Assembly: GCA_039566865.1 (NCBI GenBank)
Contig: CM076943.1
Coordinates: 17,725,501-17,789,500 of the forward strand
Reading direction: 5' to 3'
Length of the DNA stretch: 64,000 nt
From: Aurelia coerulea
Taxonomy: Eukaryota > Cnidaria > Scyphozoa > Semaeostomeae > Ulmaridae
In this document: in pieces, positions 1 through 13,486 of the stretch
Layout: each line of letters begins with the position of its first letter
Numbering within the stretch: position 1 is the first letter of the stretch
Made by a program: the position numbers and the translations under genes
The notes under the pieces: generated by a model
What the model saw: the letters and a program-made list of their open reading frames with translations, nothing else
Databases searched by the model: none
What the model was told of the DNA's origin: nothing

Positions 1-2800
1 GTTCGTTGTTAGCTGTTGCACTGTTTTATTGGTGACTATTTCTAAACAAGACAAATAGCTCCAGGTATACACGTCTGTTATTTATGTAGACAGACATACC
101 ATGGACAAAATAAGGAACTGCTTTGAAATTTCTATGTTCTATGAGTATTTTTAGACCTTTTAGCAATGTCATACCATGGTTAAATTGTCTGGAAGGTTGG
201 ACCACCTTAGAGACATTTGAATAAAAATGTATGACATGCTAAAAATGGTTGGAGGCAGTATAGTATCTACATCGAGACACGAAATGCATAGGAAGACATG
301 AATTGCATGGGAAGACATGATATGCATGGGAACGGTAAGAGTACACTTACATAACATGGAAAAACGCACGTGGAGACTTTGCTCAAGGAAAGAATAAGGG
401 AGCAATAGAAAAGATTGTTTTGAATTGCAGTTTTCTAATCAATTCATGTAGGATACCATCCAGCTTTACTTGCCCACCTTTGATTGGTCTAAAAGCAACG
501 CGTCGGATCTTATGAAACTTCAAACGCCATTAAGTTTTCAAGAAAAACGCACGTTTGAGCTTAATGGATACAAACTGGACGGCACTTGAAAGCACCAAGG
601 AAACTATTGTCACATGGATAGCTTAGAATTCGAGCCTTGTTGTCTCTGACAGAGAAAGGCCGGGAAAGGCTGGAAGGGGTTGTGAGCCCGGATGTCTTGC
701 TTGGCTTACTTTTATCACTGGCATGATCATCAACTCATATGCCCTTATACGATACTCTACTGAAATGGTTTATGGGCTACATTAGGCGCTATGCGCAATA
801 CATCTATGTTTTCAACATAGCCTTTCAATTCAATACAGTAACCAAAAAAAGATATGATGCCTATACCAAACCAGGATCATGGGACGATACCAAGGGTAAC
901 CATTTGTGTGTCTCTTGCAACGGTCACATACTTCATGGTTTCAATATTTGCACCATATTAAAGGTATTTTCTAAGATGATCACGTGGCTCAAACTCTGTG
1001 AAAACAGAATGAGCTAACATTGTCTATTTTGCTTACCATATCTATTGTTTGCATCATGTGTTCCATTCACAACTCCATTGGGATGAACTTGTAAGAAAAC
1101 ATTCTGATTCCGTGAACATAGTCGTATAATTCTCATATTCGTCGGTTGCGCATGCACTCTAAACTGGCCACCCGGTCCGAGATTTCGTTTCCTCAGTGCA
1201 GAGAGCCGTTTCGAGGCTGACCTCGATTTGAATGAACGACCAAGTCTTGGATGGAATATGGGCAGGCTGAAACACAGCATTTGTGCCACCAGCGTCAAAT
1301 GTAGAATGAGTATTAACTGGAAGGGAAAACAGAAAATCGTAAATATTGGGTTGAAACGATGTTAGAAATACTGTGAAATTGAAAATTAGCATGTGCATGA
1401 ATTAAGGGCACAATGTCGTGGCATTGATTGGGTAAACAAGACAATAAAAAAGAGCAGAATAAAGCAAGCTTCGGCAACTACATCGACATTCATGAAGCTG
1501 GTGACGATAGGACCCCCTTTATTCTCGAAAGAAAGTATGACCCAAAAGCATAAAGGCTTGGTAACTATTCAAAGGCCAGGTCTTTTGTTAGTGATTTCAA
1601 CATCACGACTAGCCAAGCACAGCCACGACAGTGTGCCTTGCCTGGAACAGAATCGGATGTGTTTCAAACCAGATACATCGCAGTAAAAGCTTATCTGGTT
1701 CCGTTAGGCAACGCAGTTTTCAGGCTCTGAATTTTACAAAAAGTCTAAAAGTAAAAGTAGCTATGACTTGCATGAATTCTAGCTCGATTATAACATAAAA
1801 GTATACACAATTTTCTAATGATTTATAACAAGATTAGAACAAAATTACAATCCGATTTTGTTTCTTTCACCAAGCTCTTTCATTGTGTAAGTCACATCAA
1901 AAGTTCCCGGATGCTCCTTCGTGGTGAAATTTTTGGCTACAATGCAGACAAGCCCTCTAACAACTCAGCTATCGGGTTGCAAGGTTATAAGTTCACAATA
2001 GTTCTCTTTATCAGCAAATCTCCTTCGTTACTCACAAAGCTACTCTTTTTATGCCAGTGCAGGACAACCATTGCATCCAACTATAATGAAGCTAGTGGAC
2101 TTTCTTTGGCACAAAGCTGCCCGGTGATCTCTATAATTATAGCTCAACCTATTACCAACACAAAATACTGCACATCAAAGCACCACTCACTGTCAATCCA
2201 TGATAGAGTAAAGCCAAGTAAGGCCTGTTCAACGGGTATCATAAGGCTAGAGCTGTCCATGATTGGATCTCAACTGGAAAGTTTCGGAACTGTACTTCTT
2301 ATAGTACGAAAGACGCGTCATGTATGATCTAAATCTAGTAATATAAAAAAATTTCACTTCACATGGATCAAAATCAAATTCTTAGAGTGATCATCGCCCG
2401 ATTTCGTGATCATATCCGATAAGAATGATTTAGTTAATGTTTAGTAAGTAATGGAATGATGTCTAATCGATGCAAAGCGGCTTGAATTATACGTAATATG
2501 GTGGAATATAGAAACGATGGCAAGCTCTGGAGAAAGCTCTAACTTAATTCACGTTCTTGCGTAAAATCAATTTATTTCCACTGCAATCCCCCCAGGAGCG
2601 TCGAAACATAGCAAGATAGCCTATCAGACAACTACATGGATTTGTGTAAGTTGTCCCAAGAGAAAAAACTCTCAACTTTTCCGAAAAGCTCGCATTAATT
2701 ATTCACGAGATATGCATGTGTGATATCGCTTGGCAGAATATTTTTGATAGGACCCAACCGCAAGCTATCAAACTGATTGTTACAATTGGTCAAAGTTAAC
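1..2800. other. No gene recognised
   Basis: No reading frame here has recognisable protein motifs, and I see no RNA gene or clear transposon end. The longest frame (1818-2327, 169 codons) is rich in Ser and Ile and matches no family I know. The only structured part is a short 19 bp tandem repeat near 275. The stretch reads as ordinary AT-rich non-coding DNA. Confidence 0.5.
275..331. repeat. 19-bp tandem repeat, 3 copies
   Basis: Three head-to-tail copies of a 19 bp unit, consensus GACATGAAWTGCATRGGAA, differ from one another at only a few positions. It is a small minisatellite with no sign of function. Confidence 0.75.
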
Positions 2801-3940
2801 GAGGCATTGTCACCCAGGATCCTTTGCGGGCGCTGCAATTTCAGATCGTCTGAAAATCAGGGTTGGCCTTTGCTGAAAACATCGATTCACACTGCAGTAG
2901 TTAAACTGATAAAGCGGTTTAACTTCAGTTGACTTGTGTTTTAGTTTAAAGGGGCTGCACAAGGTATTTATAAACAATCGGAAAGTACGGGACAACCCGC
3001 ACACGTGAGTAAAGCCTGGGTTCTTAATGGCGGCTATTTTCATTGCAGCTTCATCGTAAGTTTCATTGCAGCGTTTTCGTGTCTATGACTATGAAATGTG
3101 ATGCAACTTTTGATATCCACCCGGGGGGACCACTTGGCACCTGATGTGTTATCATGCTCGTACAAAAAAGCGCGGGAAAGGGTGCCTTTCTTGAAAGTAG
3201 GCACGGACCCGCGCGGGCCCGTGTTTAGGGGTGCCAATTCGACCAAAATGTAAACAAAGGGTGCACTTTTCTGCAATTGATAAATTTAAATTGTTCTACA
3301 ATGATATTTTAGTCATGATTTATAGAAAAGAATTCATAACGAGTCAAAGAACTTATCAGGCCAGCATAAGATGGGGAAGGAAGTCGAGAGCATGTTTCTC
3401 CTTTTCAAACCACACCGGCAATATTAGCAAATTTCGTAACTGACTTGTCGGGATTAGGGTACCTGAATTAGAGAAGTTCTATTTTGACACGGGAAAGGGT
3501 ATGTTCTCATGAAAATTGTCCGCGATTAGGGTATGTATTTCGCTAAAACAGGTCAGCGTTTAGGGTGCAAATGTTAAGCCTTTGTACGAGCATGATACTA
3601 TAGGAAAGTATAGGAGTGGTCCCCCCGGGGATATCCATCAAAACTTTCAAATATTCGGCGTTAGAAAAATAAAACAAATCCTCCAACAAAGCTTAGATTA
3701 CTGAGATTGTCGCAGATACTTTGGATTACTATTCCCTGTGCAAAATCGCCATTGGCTGTGTTGTGTCTCGCCTTAACGCATTCGATGATTTGACACGCAG
3801 AGCCACGCAGAGAGGACGGGTTGTACAGCCCCTTTAACTACTGTAAGTATGGATCTATATTTTCCGCTTAGGCCACATTTGATTTTCAAGCAGTCTGAAA
3901 TTGCAGCATGCCTGCTAAGGTCCCTGAGTGACAACGTCTC
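2801..3940. mobile_element. Fold-back element with long inverted arms
   Basis: The left arm (about 2801-2970) is repeated in reverse complement at about 3805-3940. The tips read GAGGCATTGTCACCCAGG and, inverted, GAGACGTTGTCACTCAGG. Shared internal blocks are GCTGCAATTTCAGA and AGTTTAAAGGGGCTG (right arm AGTTAAAGGGGCTG). No target duplication could be identified, so the superfamily is open. The middle is occupied by a later insertion at 3120-3629. The arms have diverged, which indicates an old copy. Confidence 0.6.
3120..3629. mobile_element. Non-autonomous DNA transposon, CCCGGGGGG ends, 8-bp TSD
   Basis: The termini are a perfect inverted repeat (CCCGGGGGGACCACT / AGTGGTCCCCCCGGG), flanked by identical 8 bp duplications GATATCCA at 3112-3119 and 3630-3637. 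A second inverted block, ATCATGCTCGTACAAA near the left end and TTTGTACGAGCATGAT near the right, extends the termini. The interior holds scattered GGGTGC and TTAGGGT words and no transposase. An 8 bp duplication fits hAT- or Zisupton-like transposition, but no enzyme is present to decide. The element is nested inside the fold-back element at 2801-3940. Confidence 0.85.
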
Positions 3941-4952
3941 TTTCAGATCAAAACTGCCGCCCACCAGAGCAGCGATTATTTCCTTTCAATAAGAATTGAG
4001 CAATGACAATGCTCCTCAAATGCATGAGCAAATAACCCATTATCGCAGGAAAGAGTAGCCTACGTGCAGCCTCCACGCTACCTTCTCGAAAGTATTCTAG
4101 GCCTATACTTTCGATGAGGAAGTGTTGAGGCTGCACGCAGGCTAAGAAAAGATTCAAGGTCGACGTAAATTCGCACCACAATTTCACATCCATCTATTCT
4201 ACGAAATATGGGATGGATAAGTGGAATATAATATTTTGGGTCGTGTTAGGAGGGCGGTAGACTCTATACATGTCGTGGGTTTGCTCTTTCACTGAACTGA
4301 TACCGCTACAACTACAACTGACACTGCTACAACACTGACGCGACAACAATAAAATCAATTAAATGATATGAGAGAAAGTTGAAAGTCTTCAGGGAGTAAG
4401 GCTGTGGGGGCTGGTCTGCGTGCAAAAAATCCAAGAGCAATAGACGACAAAGCTCTGCAAGGGGTGGCAAGTTTTCTGCCATACGATGCTATCTCTTAGA
4501 CGTCGTAGGCCATTTCGAGATCCAGCATCCAAAATAGATCCATCTGACATGTGCTGTTACTTATGACTTCCCTGTAGCACAGGCAACCATTAACCAAGTT
4601 GGTTTCCTAGCCATTTTAAGTGTACGGTTAGACAGGAGACAGACTGGGATGCTATTAGTCATCAAAGATCTCAAAAATAGTTCCTTTCAACAAAACAATT
4701 AATCCCCCAGCAAAACAACGCAATTTTATCTGAATTATAAATACAGTCTTCTACGTATAAAAAGAATAAATGACATAAATCTAAGTGAAATAAAGAATTG
4801 AGAGGTGTTCATAGCAATCAATTGAAGTCGTTACTAAAATGAGTTCCCCATTCTTATGGATATGCATTACCTCAATGGGGATGTGCAAAAAAGTTGCCAG
4901 TCATTGTTAAAGCCACCTCTACGTAAATACAGCAATGATAAGACTATGCGGT

Positions 4953-5084
4953 TATTAAACGATTACGAGGTCCATGCTGGAAAATATTTGGACCGCAGTT
5001 TGACGTACGGACCGAACGCAGTGAGGTCCGTACAATGAACTAAGGTCCAAATATTTTCCAGCATGGATCGAGTAATCGTTTAAT
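4953..5084. repeat. Short fold-back hairpin
   Basis: The segment ATTAAACGATTAC plus a block containing CCATGCTGGAAAATATTTGG recurs inverted on the right side (CCAAATATTTTCCAGCATGG, GTAATCGTTTAAT). The loop contains GTCCGTAC in both orientations. Total length is about 130 bp. Probably the remnant of a fold-back MITE; no TSD was identified. Confidence 0.65.
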
Positions 5085-5777
5085 AAAGGCTTTATTATAT
5101 GGCAGAACCTTTTGAGAACGTTGTTTATAGTATCGTACTTTTCTGTTGTGTCTTCGATCCTGTGCATCACTGTAGTTGCTCGTTGCAACGTTAACTACAT
5201 TGGCATTTTCTTCGTGTATAATTGCAAGTTTGTCTTCAAAGGTTACAGAAAAGAAATCTTCGATGAATCAGCTAAACTTTGGCTGACACTTCTTACGGCC
5301 TAAGCCTACACAAGAAGCTCCTCCCTTGTTGTTGATTTTTAAGGCAACGCCCGGTCCAATACGGCTTCGAACGAAAAATACGGCTTTTACGGACCGATCA
5401 AGAACCAATCGAATTGCTGCGTTGCCGGTCCGAGGAGCCGTATTTTCGAACGCCATATAATAAAATGATTTACTACTGGGTTCAGCCTTTCGGTTGTAAT
5501 TATATGTAGACAGATAAGACTGATTTCGTTGCATAGGCTACAGACAGACACCATTTTGTCGCGACTTCAATATAGTCAGAGCCAGAGGGAAGTTTTGGGA
5601 GTGACTATTTTCTTCGTGAATTTTGAGGTTTCCAAATTATATCGATTTTAAATGTAGCTAGTCTGCTCGGAATCCCCAACTGTAGAAACAATGAATGACT
5701 GATCGGTAATATGGAAAAATGTCAGTCCCATAACTAATGCATATACGATACCCATTGTTAAATTATAGTACCTATTG

Positions 5778-5944
5778 CAAAACGCAGCCAATAGACCTAA
5801 TCGGCCGAGGTTTGTTCTACCAATTTCAAGTCATGTGACCATACTCTTGGGCAGTTTTAGTATTATGCTATATTTTGCACTCACATGACTTAAAATGGGT
5901 GAAAACAAACCTTAGCCGATTTTGTCTATACCAAGGCGTTTTGT
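5778..5944. repeat. Fold-back element, ~60-bp arms
   Basis: The two ends read CAAAACGC and GCGTTTTG. The arms share the inverted words AATCGGCCGAGGTTTGTT / AACAAACCTTAGCCGATT and AAGTCATGTGA / TCACATGACTT. The short central loop is AT-rich. Likely a MITE; no duplication could be fixed. Confidence 0.65.
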
Positions 5945-8900
5945 AAATAAGCATTGCTGTAATATATTGATGCCAGGGGAAGAAAGTCAAGGGCCTAAAA
6001 ATCTGGATCGGTCGAGTTACCCGAATTCAATAAATCTGTTTTGAACGTTAGGAAAGAGCAGGGAAAGTGTAGGGAAAGTGTAGGGAAAGTGATGTATTTC
6101 AAGAACGTCTTCATAATAAAGGTTTGATTGTAATTAGCTACGAGGCATTTTCATACTTCTTGCATATTTCATTAATAGTTTGTATAAACTGTTAGACACG
6201 TTATATATCAACGCCAACTCCCTTTTCCTTCAGTCATCCACGATAAGATATATCGAGGGCACCTTGGCCAATTTCATCACGTCAGACCCTATTTGATAAA
6301 GAATTTGATTGAAGTTACCATTGTTAGAAATTCTATTGGAAATAGTTGTAAAAGCGTTATACAGTCTCGAAGAATTTAATTTATTGCTCATTAACAGGAA
6401 GTACAAACTTCAATATTGGCTTTCAAGAAATATAGAGCAGCCTCGTTTTCCATGTCAGATCGCGCAGATCTATTTTTGTAGCCTGACAATTCCCCCAGGA
6501 CAGCGTTATGACTATGATGATATTTATTCACAAATCAGCTAAAACTAAATACTTACTGATTTGTATGCCCTAGAAAAAGCAATGCTTATCTAGTCTAGGG
6601 CGCTTACAAGAACAAGAACATAACAAAGCTTTAACTATTATATGTTGATAAAGTTACAAGAAAGTTATAATATAAAGTTATGGAATACATTACAATTGAA
6701 CGAAACAGATATAATTCTAATTAACAACTAAGCTACGATCACAGTCAGCTTTGAATTTAAAGGGAAGAATAATTTTTTTTTGAAGCAGAAGATGAAATAA
6801 AAAAAAATGAAAGGGGGAACATATTTGATAGAGCAGGGTTGGTTTGAAACTATGCGGGCAAAAGCCTGTTGCTAAAATCTCCATGAAAGTTAATTCTACT
6901 GTATTTACCCTGAGTGCTACCCTGGGTACCAGAGCCAAAAAATGATGAGTGCAGATGACATCTTTTATGCATGCAGCCTGCCTCCTCTGTTAAATTTGCG
7001 TTCCGTAAGCGAGACTTTAGACAGCAAGCAGGCCCTCCCAATACAAGGGTATTCGGGGGCAGGTATACTCGGAATCTTTAAACAGGGAACAAGGGGATAC
7101 TGGCGAAAATAATCTGGGAACAAGGGAACAATTTCGTAAAAAATTATATATTTGGGGAATGACTTGACGCATTTTGTAATTTTTCTAACAGAGAACAAGG
7201 GAACAAACAGAAATTAAAAAGAAGAACATAGGAACTTTGACACCACCTGGAAGGACCTCTTTCTTACTCCCCACGCATTCCCACCTCCACAGCTTTCGCT
7301 CTATCTAGTCCTACTCTCCCCTCCCCTACTAGGAAGGCCCACAGCTTGTCGAAGAGCGACATGGGAACACACTGGAATTCACGTTTCTAAAAGCTCTATA
7401 AAGCCCCTCTCACTATAAAGTCCCCCCTGCTTATATCAAATGCCACAGGTTACCCAAGGTTTTTCATTTATCTAGCTAAAAAAGTTTGCATGCTATTTTT
7501 TATATGGTTTGGGATCTTGTATCAAATTTGTGTATTGACTTGTAAAATCGTATGTTGACTCCGCAAGATATGAGGTAAAAGACTAAAATGCTATCATTTA
7601 TGTCCCTGTCATTTGACTATGTGAATAAGCCCTTCTCTCCTTCAAGCCCCCCTCTGTAATCTCCAAAATTGAATAAGCCCCAGAACTTTTACAGTAGTCG
7701 ACATTCAATGCTATCGGCAATTTTGTACCATCCAAAGATGTTCCATAAATGAGCAAGACAAACATTGGGAGAGACTTGGCACTAATTACTCAGAGATAAC
7801 AATCGAAAATATGACCCACAAACGTTATGAATCATCAGTCTAAGCCACCAAATTAAGATAGTTAGCCCCAGAAGATGTACTCAGAATGATAACATAGTGC
7901 CCTTAATGAAACGATCCTCAATGCACAAAAACCACTTGTCACAGTTTTCACAGTACCGCCATTGTCCCATCCAACGAACATTAAAAGGGTACATTGTAGA
8001 AAAAGCGATAGCACGCGTTAAGAAGGAAGTGGTCACTGATAAAAAGATTTTCTAATCAATAATCGAGTATATCTAATAGATGTGTGCATGGTCAGATGCC
8101 GATATGAAAATGATTTCTGTATGTGATGTAGGGCAGAGACCTACAGACCTCTAATTTCTCCCACTATCCAGATTCTAGAAGGACTGTATAAGACATTTCT
8201 TGCCACGCTTTAGTCAAAAGAACTTTCTCCTTGTTGGCCTTCAATTAAGTAAAATACTGCAGCTGTCTGCTGCCGTATCTAGGCCCTCCGTCATTGTTCT
8301 GGTGTAAAATGCAACATACTACCATGATACTACAAACACTTGCACACTATCTACTACCGGCATTTAGGGTCTATGGATTAGCACAGGGTATTATGCCTAG
8401 CAGTGTCTTCAATCCTTCTTCTCAAAATGACCACACCTCATGGTTCCTTTAGCTTGGAATCACAGAGAGTTGCCAGCTTTCCTCCCTCTAGGTAGCAGGT
8501 TTGCCATAGAGGCAATTCGTAATATCAACGCTTAAATTGGTAGGCCAGCGCGCTACCACTGAGCTGACTGAGCCATCCGTTGGCCATGGCATAATCATGA
8601 AGCATGCAACTGCTCCTACGGAGGAAGGCTCCAACACGAAGTTCATATCCTTGCTTTATGCCCTTTAGACAGCATCCTTCAGACAATAATGATCTTTTGT
8701 CAAAAGTTACTTTATTCTTACGACATTGCATTGTTAAGACCCTAGAGCACGAGCCAACACTGGAGAAAACGGGGGCAAATATTTGATCCCCCTCTCTAAT
8801 AGTTTTTTTTCCTCTCTGAAGTTTTCTAAGGAAGATATTGTTATTGAAAGTATCGGAAGAATGCACTGTCATACAACTGGTCACATAAAGGACCTATTGC

Positions 8901-9155
8901 TCTTTTGCTTCTATTGAGGCTTTGATGACGGTACCAAGCTGCCTTTGGCGATCATTTACGACTCACTTAACATGAAAAAAAATCATGGTTTAGATCGCGT
9001 CTTTTGATAAAAAAATTAGAGAGAATCAGCGATTTTCCTTATTTTCACCGCTGAGACTGCGTTACAAAAATATCGAACCAGACTTAAACTAGCTATAGAT
9101 GAATGCCTTTTCGTATCAAAAATCGTAATATTGATGCCCTCCTAAGGAGTCCAAG
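5945..9155. other. No gene recognised
   Basis: No protein family, RNA gene or full transposon can be supported. Around 7080-7205 the word AGGGAACAAG recurs several times, which may be the decayed interior of a repeat-rich MITE. A weak tRNA-like SINE head lies at 8520-8595 and is listed separately. Confidence 0.45.
8520..8595 (-). mobile_element. Degraded tRNA-derived SINE head
   Basis: On the minus strand, CAGCTCAGTGGTAGCGC resembles the A box and D arm of tRNA-derived SINEs. It is followed after about 35 bases by TTACGAATTGCC, a poor match to the B box GGTTCGANTCC. The element body and tail cannot be recognised. Another possibility is chance similarity. Confidence 0.3.
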
Positions 9156-9552
9156 CACGGGGGGGGGGGGGGTTCTTCCATAGTAAAGGTACCTGGGGAT
9201 GTGCCGCGAGCAAGGGTATACTTTTTCGGACTTCTAGTCTAGCCAAGGGTATACTTTTTTGCAATTTTGGCCAGCAACGGTCTAGCCAAGGGTATCATTT
9301 TTGACAATATTGGTCTAGCGAACGGTCATGACATCATATTTGGCACAAATTTTGCAATATTGGTCGAGAAAATGGTCAAAATTGGTCTAGCCAAGGGTAC
9401 CATTTTCGTAAAAATTGGTTCAAACAATGGTCAAATTGGTCTAGCCAAGGGTATCATTTTCGTAAAAATTAGTCTAGCCAACGGTACCCTTTTGAAGATG
9501 CTCGCGGCAGACCCCTACCCAAAATTTGGCCGAGAACCCCCCCTCCCCCGTG
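9156..9552. mobile_element. Non-autonomous DNA transposon, CACGGGGG ends, 8-bp TSD
   Basis: The left end CACGGGGGG...GTTCTT and the right end, read inverted as CACGGGGGAGGGGGGGTTCT, are flanked by perfect 8 bp duplications AGTCCAAG (9148-9155 and 9553-9560). The interior repeats GGTCTAGCCAAGGGTA and close variants about eight times in one direction. Such arrays of short repeats are typical of transposase-binding regions in hAT-like elements. The long frame across it is only a translation of the repeat. The CA...TG tips fit hAT. Confidence 0.85.
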
Positions 9553-9560
9553 AGTCCAAG

Positions 9561-12500
9561 CTCCCTCATTCCCCAGCCAGGGCTCTGTGTGTTCCATTAT
9601 TCCCTGTTAGGACAAAGCAAATACTCTCCATCAGTTTGCTCTTAAAAAATTAAACTTTCACTATTTATTCCTTGGTTGCTTGTTTCCAGATTACAAATGT
9701 CAGGTAACCCTTCTTCCTACAAGCCTCGAGGACCCCTAGCATCCCAAGGCCCTCAAATATTCGTAAGCAAAGTTTTTAACATTCGGTTCTTGAAATCGAT
9801 GTGAAAAGCTATCGAAGTTTATCGTCGATTCTCTGTCCTTCAGGCAACTGTGACACAAGGCAATTACTGTGGTAAGAGTTTAAAGAGCGATAATATAGGT
9901 AGGGCTAGAATATTCATTGATGGTTCATGGTTTGTCACAGTTGGAATCTTCCCAACGTCAAACCCTTTCAGATTAGACTTCACATATCTAATCGACTAAC
10001 CAGACAGAAGATTCTATCAAAAAATCCCAGTAAATGGCGTGCAAAACCAAAACCTCTAAGATGAGACTTCAAAATGTGAAATATTTGAAAAATCCGTAGA
10101 CTTGACCTGGTCATCAACTGCTTTTCACATCAAAGGATTCTCCAGAAAGAAAGACATAGCAAAAAAAACCATGAATTTTAATTACAAACTTGGGTCTCAA
10201 TATCGATCGGTCGTTACTATATAAAATGGGTAGTCTCAACAACGGACGTTCGCGGTACTGCAGCTCTAAACGATCTATGGCGAATGTCGAATGACGGCTG
10301 TGTAGTTTTACAGCAAAAAAATGAATGAAATAGTCAACGGAAAGCTGGGCATAAGCTGCATGACCACAATAAACTAATTTCTCCACGCAGATTGAATAAA
10401 ACATTTATCGTTAGTTATTATTTGTACAAAAAATAACGGAATGTTAAAGCAAACACATCAATCTGACTTTATTCGCTACGAAATAATTAATTTTTGTGCT
10501 CGTGAATGGATTAATAAGCTAAAGACAGATTGGAAGAGATGTGGTTGATCATAGAAGAAAGAAATGAAATTGAGATGTTGAAATCGTAATGGAGTTTTCA
10601 ATCATGCTTCGAAGCGAAGGCCTCGAAAATTACGAAGACTTGAAGAAGGGCCTATTCATGAAAGGGGCAAAGCCACGTTCACAGAACACTGCACTTTGTT
10701 TCAAACAAACAAAAAACAAAAAGTAAATGCAAAAGTCAGTGATTTACTAAAGGCTTGAAAACTATTTCGAGTTGAAAACAGTCAAACAGTCACATTACTG
10801 GATTAAGGAAAACAACCATTTCCCCTTCTATACGTCTTGCAATAAAGAACTTGTAACTACGTTAGGCAAAGTGGTCATAAAACCGTTAAAACTTGCTGCG
10901 AACAAAACAAACCCCTTCCTTTTGAATAAATAAGGAATCATTCATGTTCTAACGGACAGGAAACATTGTTTGAACAACATTTGCTCAAAAACCGTTATAT
11001 TTTGTTACTAAACAACAAGCCCCTCCTTTCAAAGATCACCTCTCTAGTCCCTACGTAAAAGTCGTGTTCTTTACAGTACAGTACCCTTCTATTATCTCAA
11101 AACAAAACCCATCCTATCCGCAGTATTGCTCTGCCTGTGATAACAAGTCTAAAGAATATTTTTGATGAAAGATTTCGTGACCAAGAAACACAATCCGAAA
11201 TATTTGAACGACGTTCATTCAAAAGCAGCTCAAGTAATATTTGAAAGTCTCCAATAAAATCTTGAAGAACCGTCGAGATTCGTTTGAACAATCCATCGCA
11301 AACACACTCGCATGATGTTGTTACCTTGATATTAATAAATTATAGAAATCATAAAAAATATCCAGGCTTGTGTCTCTTTCACCAAGCAATTTAACTGCAA
11401 AGCTTCCATAACGAAATTACCTAAAAAGGCACTCAAATCATCCAGTGTGCAAAATGATTTATTGACAATATTCGTAAACGATACCAATTTATATTCACAA
11501 AATAAAATTTTAGATTTCTTCAACCTACGGTCAATATCATCGTGAAATTAAAGATGAGAAAAATTTGTCAAGAAGAATTAAGTTCCTCGACATACATAAA
11601 TCATCAAAAAAATTATAAAACATGAAACAAAATCCTTGTGAACAAAAACTGAACGAAAATATTTTGTAAACTAAAAAATTTTACCGGTGCAGATTTCTCA
11701 TCAACATTACAAATAATGACCGTTTTCTTGTAACTGTCAAAACAGACCCGCAAACCAAAACCCAAACATAGATTTTTCATCAAATATTGTGAGAACAATA
11801 CTTTCTCTTCATATTCTTCCCCTGCTAAATTTAGATCATCCGCGTGGAATTACCAACAAACAAAATTCCCACCTCCAAACATCCTTCGAGAGCTATCCTC
11901 TGATAAAACTCGAATCGAAAACATGGTGCTATCATGAACCCACCACATAACTTCCATTTTTAAATCCACAATCCAAGTTGTTAAATTCCTGACCTGCAAA
12001 GTTTATTTTCCTTGCAAACTCAATTTCTTTCTAGAAAATGTCCATCGAAAAACAGATGTTATTTAATAAGCGAACAAACTCCCATCGCACGATGCTGCAA
12101 AATTTAGTGGTAAAAAACTTAAAAATTAAAGAATGAAAATTCGTGACAAACTCTATTCAAGTAAGAACTGGCATAAAAACTATAAATTGCTCATTTCAAA
12201 AACTGCAGATCTCTAATAGTAAAGATAAAAAATAATGAGGGAAAATTCGTGATGTGATAAAATTCATACCCTGCAACGCGGAAATATATTCCTGAAAATA
12301 TGCTAGTAAAACCACAATTCAAGCAAAAACGACATAAAATTGTCAATACTAACAATCAAGTAGTCTTGTTGCAAATGCCTACAAAGTGAATAAAAATACG
12401 TGATAAGATTCCTACCCTGCAAAGTATGTTCTCCATGCCAAAACAATCGTTCTTCTCCTAAAAATGTTGATCGGCTTATTCTGTATCCTTTCGAATAATC

Positions 12501-13486
12501 TCTTTTATCCCGTGTTCTTTTAATGTCTTGTATGGATATATGCAATTAGATACTTGACCGTGTCCTCGTGTCCTGTTATTAATGTGTCCTCTTATTAACG
12601 TTGCAGAACGAACTAAAATCCACCTGGCCAGCTCTCTTTTTATCAGCACGGAGTTCCCTTCAGCGGAGTCAACCAATCGAATGACAACTCCGGTCTGTCT
12701 AAAGCCATTAAATATCCCAGCAATTCGTGTAAAATCAAGGCTCATTGAGAATGCATTTCCTCACTCACAGCCGCGGCAATTATCTATATTCTATCTGAGC
12801 AGTACCCAGCCCCTTTGATTTCTCATATGCAAAGAATGGGCTTTGTTCCGCGTCGTTTTCATTCAAACATCATAAAGCACTTCTCCCGCCTTTTCATAAA
12901 TGTTTGAACAGCTAAAAATAGCGAAGTATGTGGAAAGCAAATCAAACCATCAAGTGAAAAATCAACTTTAATAATCTAACCACTCGTTACAATTAATGGC
13001 GAAAAGCGAGTGACGATTTCCTCTTTTCCGTTGTCTGGATCGGCCTCTTTATCATCGGTACAATTCATCGGTTTATCAACGAGTGATCCCGTCACAGCAA
13101 TTCATCAGCTTCTACTCCATGTAATGAATCTCGTTACGAAAATCCTTCCTTGCAAAAGTATCAAAGTAATGGCGAGAAACCAGCGTTAATTTCCGTATAT
13201 CCGCTGACAAATTGAAGTCTCCCTCTTTCAAATAAGATTGTCTAAAATTGTCTCAGGGAATGCTACAGATATATTTTGAGAGCAACCACAAATTAATTAA
13301 ATTTCCCATGGGCCAGTGCTGCTCTAGCACGAAAATGCATATAGCACAGCTTTAAGAGTTATATAACGTAGTCAAGACAGCAAATTCTCTCAATTATTCA
13401 TTATCAATTTCTTTTTCGTTGGTAGTACTTTGAAATTTAGGAAGTACATTACAAGGTTCAATGTCTGGCTAAATTTGTGAAGAGCG
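9561..13486. other. No gene; very AT-rich, possibly diverged tandem repeat
   Basis: No gene was recognised. Between about 11,100 and 12,480 loosely similar phrases recur every 100-150 bp, for example AAAATTCGTGA at about 12,133 and 12,242 and ACCCTGCAA at about 12,269 and 12,414. This suggests an old, strongly diverged tandem array. The similarity is too weak to define a unit. Confidence 0.35.

Noticed and set aside
1818..2327. A 169-codon plus-strand open frame
   Set aside because: It has no recognisable domain, biased composition and no neighbouring coding evidence. Such a length can occur by chance in 64 kb.
9200..9500. A CRISPR-like array
   Set aside because: Repeat spacing and sequence are irregular, the array lies inside a transposon with target duplications, and the genome is eukaryotic.
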